From: Rhodanobacter sp. A1T4
Lineage (GTDB): Bacteria; Pseudomonadota; Gammaproteobacteria; Xanthomonadales; Rhodanobacteraceae
DNA length: 64,000 nt
Direction of reading: 5' to 3'
NCBI RefSeq assembly: GCF_014207185.1
Contig: NZ_JACHCP010000002.1
Span: forward strand, 62,001 to 126,000
Under the pieces are notes generated by a model. That model was not told the DNA's origin and did no database searches. It saw nothing but the letters and a program-made list of their open reading frames with translations. Positions 1-9,954 of the stretch are shown in pieces (positions within the stretch are counted from its first letter, which is position 1; each line of letters starts with the position of its first letter). Made by a program: the position numbers and the translations under genes.

Positions 1-58
1 CCGCAGCGACGCTTACTGAGCACAAAGGTCATGAGAGAGGAGCAGAGCACGTGATCGC

Positions 59-811
59 TCAGATAGCCGTTGGCAAGGCTTTGCGAGCGACGTCTGCATC
101 GTACTCGTCAGCGCGGCTGACCATGGCGACGTTGTATCCATCACTCGGTCCATACACTGCCATCAGCGTGCCTTCCTGCCGCTGTCCGCGCGGCAGCGCG
201 GCCACCTTCGATGGCGGCCGAATATAAAAACTGATGGCGTTGCCTTGCGCGTTTTCGTACAGCACCATCGCCGCCGCACCTTCACTGAGCGCCAGCAGGC
301 GTCCGCCAACGGGATGAAAGCCAGCGGCCTGCAGGTTCGGTAACTGGGGTGCACGATGAAAGTGGTTGTCCAGCCATATCTGCAGATCGCCGTCATGCTG
401 CTCGGTCACATCCAGCATGGCGCCATGCTGCTGCGCGAACATGCGATAGGCCTGCATCGCGTCGGACATCGGGGCTTCACGACTGGCCTGACGAACACCA
501 TGCGCCTGCCAACCGCCGACACCACCGAGGCCGATGCTGAGCACCAGCATGGCGGCGATCGCCAGGCGTGCTCGCCATGTCTGCCGGTGCTGCGCGCGCA
601 GCGCCGATGGATCGAGCGATGGATTGTCAGCTTCTGGCATCCAGCTGCCCAGCGCAGCGCGAAGTTCCTGCGCATCCCGTTGCCAGGCACGGACCTCTTC
701 GGCGCGCTGCGGATGCTGGGCGAGATAAAACTCGACTGCCTGTCGACGCGTATCGTCGAGCCTGCCATCGACATAGGCATGGATGTCTTCTTCGCTGGGT
801 ATGTTGTTCAT
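59..811 (-). CDS. Transmembrane anti-sigma factor
   Basis: Likely membrane anti-sigma factor that holds the ECF sigma factor encoded just upstream. The N-terminal ~50 residues (EEDIHAYVDGRLDD followed by a helical R/E-rich stretch) match the short cytoplasmic anti-sigma domain of this group. A single hydrophobic segment (LAIAAMLVLSIGLGGVGGW) follows, then a periplasmic domain of about 140 residues. It lacks the HxxxCxxC zinc motif of ZAS anti-sigma factors. It starts a few bases after the sigma gene stop, so the two are co-transcribed and probably coupled. An alternative ATG lies 12 bases upstream at 823; ATG at 811 is preferred because GGATGG sits 8 bases before it. Confidence 0.82.
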   Translation of the reverse strand: MNNIPSEEDIHAYVDGRLDDTRRQAVEFYLAQHPQRAEEVRAWQRDAQELRAALGSWMPEADNPSLDPSALRAQHRQTWRARLAIAAMLVLSIGLGGVGGWQAHGVRQASREAPMSDAMQAYRMFAQQHGAMLDVTEQHDGDLQIWLDNHFHRAPQLPNLQAAGFHPVGGRLLALSEGAAAMVLYENAQGNAISFYIRPPSKVAALPRGQRQEGTLMAVYGPSDGYNVAMVSRADEYDADVARKALPTAI

Positions 812-836
812 GGCTTTGACCATCCACTCATAAAGT

Positions 837-1403
837 TCATTTGACGAGGCGCAGCGACGGCGGCGCGACCTCGCCTTCGCTGGCGCGACGCAGCGCCTGC
901 CGCGCGCGCGACAGGCGCGACATCACCGTTCCGATCGGCACATCGAGGATCTCGGCCACCTCGCGATAGCTCAGACCTTCCACCGATATCCATAGCAACA
1001 GTGCGCGCTGTTCGGTGGGTAGCTGGGCCAGTGACTGCAGCACCGATTGCGCCATCACTTCGCGTTCCACCGACGGATATGTCGCGTTGTCGTTTACGGC
1101 ATGACCGTGCGCACCGGATGGATCGCGGCCACCACGGAAATGATCGAGCATCGCGGCGTAGCGTTTCGAGCGTCGTTTGGTGTCGAGAAATTGCCGGTAG
1201 AGGATGGCGAAAAGCCATGCGCGCAATGCGCTGTCATCGTGCCGGGTGGACCAGCGCGACAGCGCCCGCTCGATGGTCGATTGCACCAGATCATCTGCCG
1301 TGCTGGCGTCTCGCGTCAGCCACAACGCAAACCGCCGTAGCCGCGGCAGCCACTCGCGCAGTGATTGGTCGATGTCGTGAGTCATCGTGTCATTTGGGGG
1401 CAT
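837..1403 (-). CDS. ECF RNA polymerase sigma factor (sigma-70 family)
   Basis: ECF-type sigma factor of about 188 residues. Region 2 is visible (LRRFALWLTRDASTADDLVQ, then RAWLFAILYRQFLD), as is region 4 (LPTEQRALLLWISVEGLSYREVAEI and the GTVMSRLSRAR recognition helix). No extra C-terminal domain is present. It is divergent from a catalase-like peroxidase and cytochrome b561 and followed by its anti-sigma gene. This layout is known for a class of ECF factors linked to oxidative stress; the assignment to that class is inference. ATG at 1403 or 1385 could be the start; neither has a strong ribosome site. Confidence 0.9.
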   Translation of the reverse strand: MPPNDTMTHDIDQSLREWLPRLRRFALWLTRDASTADDLVQSTIERALSRWSTRHDDSALRAWLFAILYRQFLDTKRRSKRYAAMLDHFRGGRDPSGAHGHAVNDNATYPSVEREVMAQSVLQSLAQLPTEQRALLLWISVEGLSYREVAEILDVPIGTVMSRLSRARQALRRASEGEVAPPSLRLVK

Positions 1404-1442
1404 GAGTCGAAATCGGTCTATTTTCGATGGGTTGCACAAGAC

Positions 1443-1469
1443 ATGACGCTTCCCGACATGCATTATTCC
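1443..1469 (-). promoter_or_regulatory. Putative ECF-type promoter of the sigma/anti-sigma operon
   Basis: Read on the minus strand: GGAATA (1464-1469), 15 bases, CGTCAT (1443-1448). The same hexamers with the same 15-base spacing occur on the plus strand in front of the catalase gene, so this is likely the autoregulatory promoter. The -10 element lies about 40 bases upstream of the sigma start. Confidence 0.6.
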
Positions 1470-1478
1470 CTCGGGGTG

Positions 1479-1505
1479 GGAATAAAACCCGGCGGCGTTC
1501 GTCTT
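1479..1505 (+). promoter_or_regulatory. Putative ECF-type promoter of the catalase/cytochrome b561 operon
   Basis: GGAATA (1479-1484), 15-base spacer, CGTCTT (1500-1505), about 39 bases upstream of the peroxidase start at 1544. It matches the divergent motif on the opposite strand in sequence and spacing, indicating a common sigma factor. Confidence 0.6.
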
Positions 1506-1543
1506 CCATGTCTACACAACGGCCTGAGGGCCAGGAGTTGATC

Positions 1544-2623
1544 ATGCACGAACCATCCTCGCCACCAACAGGCATCGCCTGGCGTTGGGCTCTTATCGGC
1601 ATCGTGGTCGTGGGTACGGCCGCCGCCTTCGGCTATGTCGGCGGCTGGCTGGCGCCGCATCGGCTGACGCCCAAACGCATTGTCGACCAGCTGCAGCAGA
1701 ACGGCGGCATGCATCCCGGCTATCGACGCAACCATGCCAAGGGCATTTGCGTGGCGGGCTATTTCGACAGCAACGGCGGAGCGCAGGCTTATTCCCGCGC
1801 TCAGGTGTTTGCCGCGGGACGCACGCCAGTGGTCGGGCGACTGGCGATTCCCGGCGGCAATCCTTACGCACCCGACAGCAGCGCACCGATCCGCAGCATG
1901 GGTTTGCGCTTTACCCAGCCGAACGGTCAGCAGTGGCGCACCGGTATGAACAGCATGCCGGTGTTTCTGGTCAGCACGCCGCAGGCTTTTTATGAGCAGG
2001 CGCAGTCGTCGGCACCCGACCCCGCTACCGGCAAACCGGACCCGGCGAAGATCAAGGCATTTTTCGCTGCGCACCCGGAAAGCGCGCCGTTTCTTGCCTG
2101 GGTCAAAACGGCCAAGCCCTCGGCGAGTTTTGCCACGGAAAGCTACTGGAGCCTGGACGCATTTGTCTTCGTCGACGCCAGCGGCACCCGTCATGCGGTG
2201 CGCTGGCGCATGGTACCGGTGGATGCCGGCGCGCCGGTGGATGGCTCGAAGAGCGATGCGGATTATCTGAGCGCCGATCTGACCCAGCGCCTGGCGAAAG
2301 GTCCGCAGCGCTGGAAGCTGATGGTGACGCTGGCCAATCCAGGTGACCCGACCAACGACGCGACCAAGGCGTGGCCGTCGGACCGAAAAGAGATCGACGC
2401 CGGTACGCTGGTGCTCGACCAGGCCACTGCGCAGGACAGCGGCCCGTGCCGTGACATCAACTACGACCCGCTGGTGCTGCCCGACGGCATTGAAGCCTCG
2501 GACGATCCGCTGCTGCCGGCGCGCTCGGCGGCTTATGCCGATTCGTATCTGCGCCGTACCAGTGAAGAGGCCCATCTGCCCGGCACCACCGCGGCACACC
2601 CAAAGCCGGAGACCAAGTCATGA
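1544..2623 (+). CDS. Membrane-anchored catalase-family peroxidase
   Basis: Heme catalase-related peroxidase (SrpA-like, about 359 residues, shorter than true catalases of about 480-500). An N-terminal membrane anchor (WALIGIVVVGTAAAFGYVGG) should place the enzyme on the periplasmic side. The distal histidine motif is visible as RNHAKGICVAGYF, and a C-terminal R-S-A-A-Y-A-D-S motif fits the proximal tyrosine heme ligand region. The start at 1544 is chosen because AGGAG lies 7 bases before it; the open frame extends further upstream over the promoter. It overlaps the cytochrome b561 gene by 4 bases, so electrons for peroxide reduction may come from b561. It is probably controlled by the divergent ECF sigma factor. 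Confidence 0.88.
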   Translation: MHEPSSPPTGIAWRWALIGIVVVGTAAAFGYVGGWLAPHRLTPKRIVDQLQQNGGMHPGYRRNHAKGICVAGYFDSNGGAQAYSRAQVFAAGRTPVVGRLAIPGGNPYAPDSSAPIRSMGLRFTQPNGQQWRTGMNSMPVFLVSTPQAFYEQAQSSAPDPATGKPDPAKIKAFFAAHPESAPFLAWVKTAKPSASFATESYWSLDAFVFVDASGTRHAVRWRMVPVDAGAPVDGSKSDADYLSADLTQRLAKGPQRWKLMVTLANPGDPTNDATKAWPSDRKEIDAGTLVLDQATAQDSGPCRDINYDPLVLPDGIEASDDPLLPARSAAYADSYLRRTSEEAHLPGTTAAHPKPETKS

Positions 2624-3162
2624 GCGCGCCTTCCCCGATGTTTGCGTTGCCCGCCCGCGTGCTGCACTGGCTGATGGCGATCCTGATTGTGTCGATGCTG
2701 TTTATCGGCGTCGGCATGGTGGCTTCCGTGTCGGAAACGCATGACTTGCTGATCCGCATCCACAAGCCTCTGGGCATCGCTATTCTGGTGCTGGCGGTTA
2801 TCCGCATCGCCGTACGGCTGCGCTATCCGCCGCCACCGTTGCCAGCGGATCTGCCGGCACTGCAGAAACTAGCTGCGCTCGCGTCGCACTGGCTGCTCTA
2901 CATCCTCATGCTGCTGATGCCGCTGATCGGCTGGGCCATGCTGTCGGCGGGTGGTTATCCGGTGATGTTGAGTGAATCGTTGCGCTTGCCACCGATCTTT
3001 CCGGTGAGCCCGGTCGCGTTTGCCGTACTGCGGCATGCACACGGCTTTTTTGCGCTGCTGTTGTTTCTGACGTTTCTCGCACATATGGGTGCTGCGCTTT
3101 ATCACGGCCTGATCCGGCGCGACGGCGTGCTCTCAAGCATGGCGGGACGACGCCTCCCGTAA
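2620..3162 (+). CDS. Cytochrome b561 family protein
   Basis: Inner-membrane diheme cytochrome b561 of 180 residues with four hydrophobic helices. Candidate heme-ligand histidines are visible: VLHWLMAIL in helix 1, the RIHKPLGI motif in helix 2, ASHWLLYI in helix 3 and RHAHGFFALLL near helix 4. Its ATGA overlap with the peroxidase gene indicates translational coupling. The likely role is passing electrons from the quinol pool to the periplasmic peroxidase. The 120 bases downstream hold a 9-bp hairpin (arms 3169-3177 and 3191-3199) without a clear T-run. Confidence 0.9.
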   Translation: MSAPSPMFALPARVLHWLMAILIVSMLFIGVGMVASVSETHDLLIRIHKPLGIAILVLAVIRIAVRLRYPPPPLPADLPALQKLAALASHWLLYILMLLMPLIGWAMLSAGGYPVMLSESLRLPPIFPVSPVAFAVLRHAHGFFALLLFLTFLAHMGAALYHGLIRRDGVLSSMAGRRLP

Positions 3163-3280
3163 CGCCCGATGCGCCGCTGGCTGACCACTGGCGGCGCATG
3201 GATATGACCGGACATTCCTGATAAACATCCATGTCCGAAAACGGCGAGTCATGCGCTTGCGCCGGTGCTAGCCTGCACAC

Positions 3281-4798
3281 ATGTCCGAACACGCCTCCTC
3301 CCTGCCCGACCCGCAGATCTGCGAAACCGCACGGCTCAGCCGCGATGCGCGCTTCGACGGCCTGTTCTTCACCGCCGTCAGCAGCACAGGTATTTATTGC
3401 CGATCGGTCTGCCCGGCGCCGGCGCCGAAACGCGAGAACGTGAGTTACTTCGCGAACGCAGCGGCGGCAGAGGCGGCGGGTTATCGACCCTGCCTGCGCT
3501 GCCGGCCGGAACTGGCGCCAGGCAACACCGACTGGCAGCGCGGCGACCACGTGGTGGCACGCGCGCTGAAACTGATCGAGACCGGCGCGCTGGAAGATCA
3601 ATCGCTGGAAGATCTGGCGGCACGCCTCGCCATTGGTACGCGCCAGCTGCGGCGACTGTTTGTCGAACGTGTCGGTGCGCCGCCGATCAGCGTACATACG
3701 ACACGACGCCTGCTGTTTGCGAAGCAGTTGCTGACGGAAACCGCCATGCCGGTGACCGAAGTGGCGCTCGCCTCGGGCTTCAATAGCCTGCGCCGGTTCA
3801 ACGCGGCGTTTTTGCAGGCCAACCGTATTGCACCACGTGAACTGCGCCGTCACCCGCGTGCGGTGACGGGCGCAGCACTGGAACTTCGACTCGGCTATCG
3901 GCCACCGTATGACTTCGATGCGCTGCTGGCGTTTCTGCGCGGTCGCGCGTTGCCAGGTGTGGAACTGGTCGATGAGCACAGCTATTCGCGTGTGTTCGGC
4001 CCCAGCGATGCACCGGGCTGGCTGCGCCTCAGTGCGTGGCCCGATGGCGAGCATGCACTGCGCCTGCAACTGCATTGTCCGCAGCCATCGCAACTGCTCG
4101 GTGTGGTGACGAAATTGCGGCGCATGTTCGATCTCGATGCGAATCCGCAGGCGATTGCCGACACGTTCCAGCATGACGCGGTGTTGGGTCCGTTGATCGC
4201 AAGGCGCCCGGGTCTGCGCCTGCCCGGTGGCTGGGATGGGTTTGAAATTGCGGTACGCGCCATCCTCGGTCAGCAGATCAGCGTGGCAGCCGCTCGGACC
4301 CTGGCGACGCGCATCGTGCAGCGTTATGGCGAAGCGCTGCCGCTTGCTGCAGTACCCGGCCTGGAGCGCTTGTTCCCCACACCCGCTGCACTCGCCCATG
4401 CCGACCTGCGCGAGATTGGCCTGACCACGGCGCGCACCGCGACGGTTCAAGGCGTGGCGCAGGCACTGCTGGATGGCCGCGTGGATTTTCGCGCTGAGCA
4501 GTCGCTGGATACTTTTGTCACGCGCTGGGTGGCACTGCCCGGCATCGGCGAATGGACAGCACATTACATCGCGATGCGCGCACTGGGCGAGCCGGATGCC
4601 TTTCCTGCAGCCGATTTGATCCTGCGCCGCGAGGCAACCACCAGCGCCGTGCCGTTGACCACGAAAGCGCTGACGCAGCGCGCCGAAACATGGCGACCAT
4701 GGCGCGCGTACGCCGTGATGCATCTCTGGCGCGGTGCGACGGATGCCGCGCCCATACCAAAAGAAAAACGCAGCAAGCCAACGAGGGCCAGCAAATGA
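3281..4798 (+). CDS. Ada-like regulatory/DNA-3-methyladenine glycosylase II fusion
   Basis: Three-module alkylation-repair protein of 505 residues. Residues ~20-80 are an Ada-type zinc domain with C40, C44, C71 and C74, the cluster that in Ada accepts methyl groups from phosphotriesters. Residues ~88-185 are an AraC-type helix-turn-helix. Residues ~195-500 are an AlkA-like glycosylase: an N-terminal AlkA domain, a helix-hairpin-helix LPGIGEWTAHYIAMRALG, and the catalytic aspartate in DAFPAADLIL. It thus combines sensing, transcription control and excision of alkylated bases. Its stop overlaps the ogt start (ATGA). The symbol is left open because names for this fusion vary. Confidence 0.92.
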   Translation: MSEHASSLPDPQICETARLSRDARFDGLFFTAVSSTGIYCRSVCPAPAPKRENVSYFANAAAAEAAGYRPCLRCRPELAPGNTDWQRGDHVVARALKLIETGALEDQSLEDLAARLAIGTRQLRRLFVERVGAPPISVHTTRRLLFAKQLLTETAMPVTEVALASGFNSLRRFNAAFLQANRIAPRELRRHPRAVTGAALELRLGYRPPYDFDALLAFLRGRALPGVELVDEHSYSRVFGPSDAPGWLRLSAWPDGEHALRLQLHCPQPSQLLGVVTKLRRMFDLDANPQAIADTFQHDAVLGPLIARRPGLRLPGGWDGFEIAVRAILGQQISVAAARTLATRIVQRYGEALPLAAVPGLERLFPTPAALAHADLREIGLTTARTATVQGVAQALLDGRVDFRAEQSLDTFVTRWVALPGIGEWTAHYIAMRALGEPDAFPAADLILRREATTSAVPLTTKALTQRAETWRPWRAYAVMHLWRGATDAAPIPKEKRSKPTRASK

Positions 4799-5316
4799 CC
4801 AAGCAAACCGCAACGATCTACTACGACGACATGGACAGCCCGATCGGCCAGTTGCGGCTGGTCGCGGATGACGAAGGCCTGCGCGAGATTCGTTTTGCCG
4901 AACCGCGTCATCCGCGAGCCACGCCCGCGACGTGGGTTCGCGCGAGCGCGCCATTGGCATTTGCCCGCACGCAGTTGCAGGAATATTTTGCCGGTGAACG
5001 CGTAGATTTCGATCTACCGTTGCATCCGCTGGGCACGCCGTTCCAACTGAGCGTATGGCGTGAACTGGCACAGATTCCCTATGGCGTCACCGCCAGTTAT
5101 GGCGAACTCGCCAAACGCATCAAGCACCCTACCGCGGTTCGTGCGGTGGGCGCTGCGAATGGCCGCAATCCGATACCCATCGTGGTGCCATGCCATCGCG
5201 TCATCGGCAGCAACGGTAGCCTGACTGGCTTTGGCGGCGGCCTGCCAGTCAAAAAATTCTTGCTGGAGCTGGAAAAGAAAAGCGCCCGCGACGATCTTTT
5301 TACCGCAAGTCCGTGA
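4795..5316 (+). CDS. ogt: Methylated-DNA--[protein]-cysteine S-methyltransferase
   Basis: O6-methylguanine-DNA methyltransferase of 173 residues. The acceptor cysteine is in PCHRVIGSNG, and the DNA-binding helix is FQLSVWRELAQIPYGVTASYGELAKRI (only its family features are noted). The open frame extends upstream through the glycosylase gene, but the ATG at 4795 overlapping the upstream TGA is the natural start. It forms a two-gene alkylation-repair operon with the Ada-AlkA fusion. Confidence 0.95.
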   Translation: MTKQTATIYYDDMDSPIGQLRLVADDEGLREIRFAEPRHPRATPATWVRASAPLAFARTQLQEYFAGERVDFDLPLHPLGTPFQLSVWRELAQIPYGVTASYGELAKRIKHPTAVRAVGAANGRNPIPIVVPCHRVIGSNGSLTGFGGGLPVKKFLLELEKKSARDDLFTASP

Positions 5317-5377
5317 ACTGACGGCGTTCCAGCTCGCGCGATCACTAGTTCGTCGAACGGTCAGACCGTCACCAGGA

Positions 5378-5884
5378 TCAGCCGCCGCTTGCCGGCTTCG
5401 ATGGCGGATTGTTCGCCGGGACAACCAACCGGCCGGAGGGCGGTGGTGTGGTGTTGTAGCGATCGATGATGCTCTGCTGCCGCGCCCGATCCGTTCGCTG
5501 CTGCGCGGCGTCGGCCTGATCCATCTGCTGCTGCATCTGCGAATTGTTGTCGTACGGTCGGCGAGAGTTGTCGCGAACGACCTGATGGTTCTGTTGCTCT
5601 ACCTGCGCCTGCTGCAGCTGACCGCGCAGTTGCGCCTGTCGCATCGTCTGCTGAAACTGTGCATTGGCCGATGGTTGCACGATCACGATTCGCGGCACCG
5701 GTGCCGGTGGTGCAGGCTTTGCCGGGGGCGTCGCCGCAACAGCGATGCCGATGGGTGCAACCACCAGCACGGTCAACAGACGTCGCGAAAACACCGCCTG
5801 TTTTGGTGACGCGGGCCGGATAGTCGCAGAGGCACTCAGTGCACACTCAACCGATGCCGCAGGGATCTGAGATGTATTCGTCAT
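5378..5884 (-). CDS. Hypothetical glutamine-rich exported protein
   Basis: Protein of 168 residues without a recognised family. It has about 33 hydrophilic N-terminal residues, a hydrophobic stretch (RRLLTVLVVAPIGIAVAA) that could be a signal peptide or anchor, a proline/alanine linker, and a Q/R-rich, probably helical region with many QQ pairs (residues ~70-130). The end is rich in proline. It is divergent from the phosphodiesterase gene. The long N-terminus before the hydrophobic segment leaves the start uncertain. Confidence 0.55.
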   Translation of the reverse strand: MTNTSQIPAASVECALSASATIRPASPKQAVFSRRLLTVLVVAPIGIAVAATPPAKPAPPAPVPRIVIVQPSANAQFQQTMRQAQLRGQLQQAQVEQQNHQVVRDNSRRPYDNNSQMQQQMDQADAAQQRTDRARQQSIIDRYNTTPPPSGRLVVPANNPPSKPASGG

Positions 5885-5932
5885 GGCTCTGCGCGATCAT
5901 GGGGACAGTGAAAGCATATTGAGAGCCTCTGC

Positions 5933-7213
5933 ATGAAAATCCTGTTGCGCCCTTTGTTAGTTCTGCTGGTGGCATTCAGCACCGGTTGCGTCACGCAGCC
6001 ACACCCATCGTCAACACCCCACTCGCCAGTCAGCCAGCCTGCTCCGCTACTGCTGATTTCGATCGACGCGTACCGCGCCGACTACATCACGCGCGGCTTG
6101 AGCCCCACGCTCGCAATGCTGGCGCAGGACGGCGTACAGGCGGACTCCATGCAGCCGTCGTTTCCGTCGCTGACGTTTCCCAACCACTACACCATCGTCA
6201 CCGGCCTGCGCCCCGATCACCACGGCATCGTCGACAACACGATGACCGATCCACAGCTGGGCAAGTTTTCGTTGAAGAATCGCAAGGCGGTGAGCGACGG
6301 TCGCTGGTGGGACGAGGGCACGCCGATCTGGGAAACCGCCGATGCCCACGGCCTGCGCACTGCCACCATGTTCTGGCCCGGCGCGGAAGCGGACATCCAC
6401 GGCCAACATCCGGATGACTGGAAGCCGTTCGATGGCGCCGTGACGGCGGATGCCCGGGTGGACCAGGTACTGGCCTGGCTCAATGTACCGGCGGCACAGC
6501 GGCCGACCTTTCTCACTCTGTATTTCGATGCAGTGGATCACGCCGGTCACGAATACGGCCCGGACTCGCCGCAGGTCAACGACGCGCTGCGCCATACCGA
6601 CGACGCGATGGCGCGATTGGTGCGCGGACTGAAACAGGATGGCCTGTTCGATCAAATGAACATCATCGTGCTCGCCGATCACGGCATGGCCAGTGTGCCG
6701 TTGGCGAACAGCGTGATGATCGACAAGCTGATACCGCTCGACAAGGTACAGACGGTGGGCTTGGGCGTTCTTGCTGGCTTCAATCCGAAATCGGGTACCA
6801 CGAACGCCGACAGCGATTTCGCATCGATCGAACGGACGATGGAACAGCCCCAGCAGCACATGCACTGCTGGGACAAGACCCGTGTGCCAAAACGCCTTGC
6901 GTACGGCAGCAACCCGCGCGTGCCGCAACTGCTGTGCCTGGCCGATGTCGGCTGGCGCATTACCACCGCGGATTACGCCACCAGCCATGTAGGCCATATC
7001 AGTGTCGGTGAACACGGTTACGACAATGCCGACCCGCTGATGCAGGCACTGTTTATCGCGCATGGCCCGGACTTTCGCGACGGTGCGAAGGTGCCCACGT
7101 TCCCGAATGTAGACGTCTATCCGCTGATGACGCATCTGCTGCAGATCCCCGCCGCGCCGAACGATGGCAATTACGATGCGGTGAAGAGCATGCTGAAGCC
7201 GGACGCTCGTTGA
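5933..7213 (+). CDS. Alkaline phosphatase superfamily phosphodiesterase (ENPP-like lipoprotein)
   Basis: Nucleotide pyrophosphatase/phosphodiesterase-like enzyme of 426 residues. The N-terminus is a lipoprotein signal with lipobox FSTGC at about residue 19. SIDAYRADY supplies the first metal aspartate. SFPSLTFPNHYTIVTGLRP contains the catalytic threonine region typical of ENPP enzymes. DAVDHAGHEYG and LADHGMA give further metal ligands, and a C-terminal GEHGYDN histidine completes the set. It probably hydrolyses nucleotide or sugar-phosphate diesters at the periplasmic face. The LysR gene starts 7 bases downstream. Confidence 0.88.
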   Translation: MKILLRPLLVLLVAFSTGCVTQPHPSSTPHSPVSQPAPLLLISIDAYRADYITRGLSPTLAMLAQDGVQADSMQPSFPSLTFPNHYTIVTGLRPDHHGIVDNTMTDPQLGKFSLKNRKAVSDGRWWDEGTPIWETADAHGLRTATMFWPGAEADIHGQHPDDWKPFDGAVTADARVDQVLAWLNVPAAQRPTFLTLYFDAVDHAGHEYGPDSPQVNDALRHTDDAMARLVRGLKQDGLFDQMNIIVLADHGMASVPLANSVMIDKLIPLDKVQTVGLGVLAGFNPKSGTTNADSDFASIERTMEQPQQHMHCWDKTRVPKRLAYGSNPRVPQLLCLADVGWRITTADYATSHVGHISVGEHGYDNADPLMQALFIAHGPDFRDGAKVPTFPNVDVYPLMTHLLQIPAAPNDGNYDAVKSMLKPDAR

Positions 7214-7220
7214 AACTCGC

Positions 7221-8135
7221 ATGAGTATCGAGCTGCGTCATCTGCGCTATTTTCTCGCTGTGGCCGACGAGTTGCACTTTGGCCGCGCAGCGGAGCGGCT
7301 TGGCATGTCGCAGCCGCCGCTCAGTCAGCAGATACGTCAGCTCGAGGCACTGGTCAGCGCACGCCTGTTCACCCGCACCAACCGCCGGGTAACGCTGACC
7401 GATGCCGGCAAGCTTTTTCTGGTCGAGGCGCAGGACATCCTTACGCGCGTCGATCACGCGATCGATCTGGCACAGCGGGCACAGCGCGGTGAAGTCGGTG
7501 AGCTACGCATCGGTTTTACCCGCTCCACACCGCTGTCCGGGCATATTCCGCGCGCGATCTTTGCATTCCGCGAGGCGACCCCGTCCGTGCAACTGCAGCT
7601 GCAGGAAATGAATTCGCTGCAGCAGATCGACGCCCTGCTCGACCGACGGCTGCAGATGGGCATCGTGCGCGGCAACGTGTTGCCGGACACGCTGGTATCG
7701 AAACGGCTGTTTCGCGATCCGCTGGTCGCCGTGCTGCGCGAGGATCATCCCTTGATGGCAAAACTCGGCAAAAGTCGTCGCCTGCGCACCGAATGGCTGG
7801 CGCAGGAATCGTTTGTGCTGTTTGGCCGATCGGCCGGCGCCGGCATCCACGATCATGTGATCACGCTATGCCGCAATGCCGGTTTTACACCACGCGTGGT
7901 GCAGGATGCGCATGAAGCCTCCACCATCGTCGGACTGGTCGCCGCTGGACTCGGCGTGTCGATACTGCCGGCGTCATGCGAACACATTGGCGTTGTCGGC
8001 GTGGCCTACGTACCGCTGACCGATCCGGCAGCGATGTCGGAGATCCACGTGGTGCATCGGCGCGACGAGCGCTCGCCCTTGGTCGCCAAGTTTGTGCGGT
8101 TGCTGCTCACGCGCATGCGCGATGCCGGAACTTGA
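7221..8135 (+). CDS. LysR family transcriptional regulator
   Basis: Typical LysR regulator of 304 residues with an N-terminal winged helix-turn-helix (MSIELRHLRYFLAVADELHF, then AERLGMSQPPLSQQIRQLE) and a periplasmic-binding-like effector domain from ~residue 90. It lies close behind the phosphodiesterase and ends 9 bases from the convergent VOC gene. Its targets cannot be read from the sequence; the convergent VOC/MFS pair is a candidate. Confidence 0.93.
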   Translation: MSIELRHLRYFLAVADELHFGRAAERLGMSQPPLSQQIRQLEALVSARLFTRTNRRVTLTDAGKLFLVEAQDILTRVDHAIDLAQRAQRGEVGELRIGFTRSTPLSGHIPRAIFAFREATPSVQLQLQEMNSLQQIDALLDRRLQMGIVRGNVLPDTLVSKRLFRDPLVAVLREDHPLMAKLGKSRRLRTEWLAQESFVLFGRSAGAGIHDHVITLCRNAGFTPRVVQDAHEASTIVGLVAAGLGVSILPASCEHIGVVGVAYVPLTDPAAMSEIHVVHRRDERSPLVAKFVRLLLTRMRDAGT

Positions 8136-8144
8136 CGAGCATGC

Positions 8145-9805
<1,661 letters not shown>

Positions 9806-9954
9806 CTTGCTGCTCCCATCCGATGACGACATGCCACCACGCAACAAGATTAATCCATCGTATCGAGACGATCGATCATGCAAAACATCCGCTTTGAGAG
9901 GTTTTGCATATCGAAGTGGGCAATGAAAGCACCCGCAAAATACCGCTTTTCACC

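Noticed and set aside
1..58. Possible partial gene at the left edge
   Set aside because: Too short to assess; no continuing frame with recognisable residues.
3169..3199. Hairpin after cytochrome b561 as a terminator
   Set aside because: A 9-bp stem exists, but there is no T-run on either strand; noted only within the gene entry.
2906..5071. 721-codon minus-strand open frame across the alkylation-repair genes
   Set aside because: It is antisense to cytochrome b561, the Ada-AlkA fusion and ogt, which carry clear motifs; the encoded protein has no recognisable domain and is R/C/H-rich as expected for a GC-rich shadow frame.
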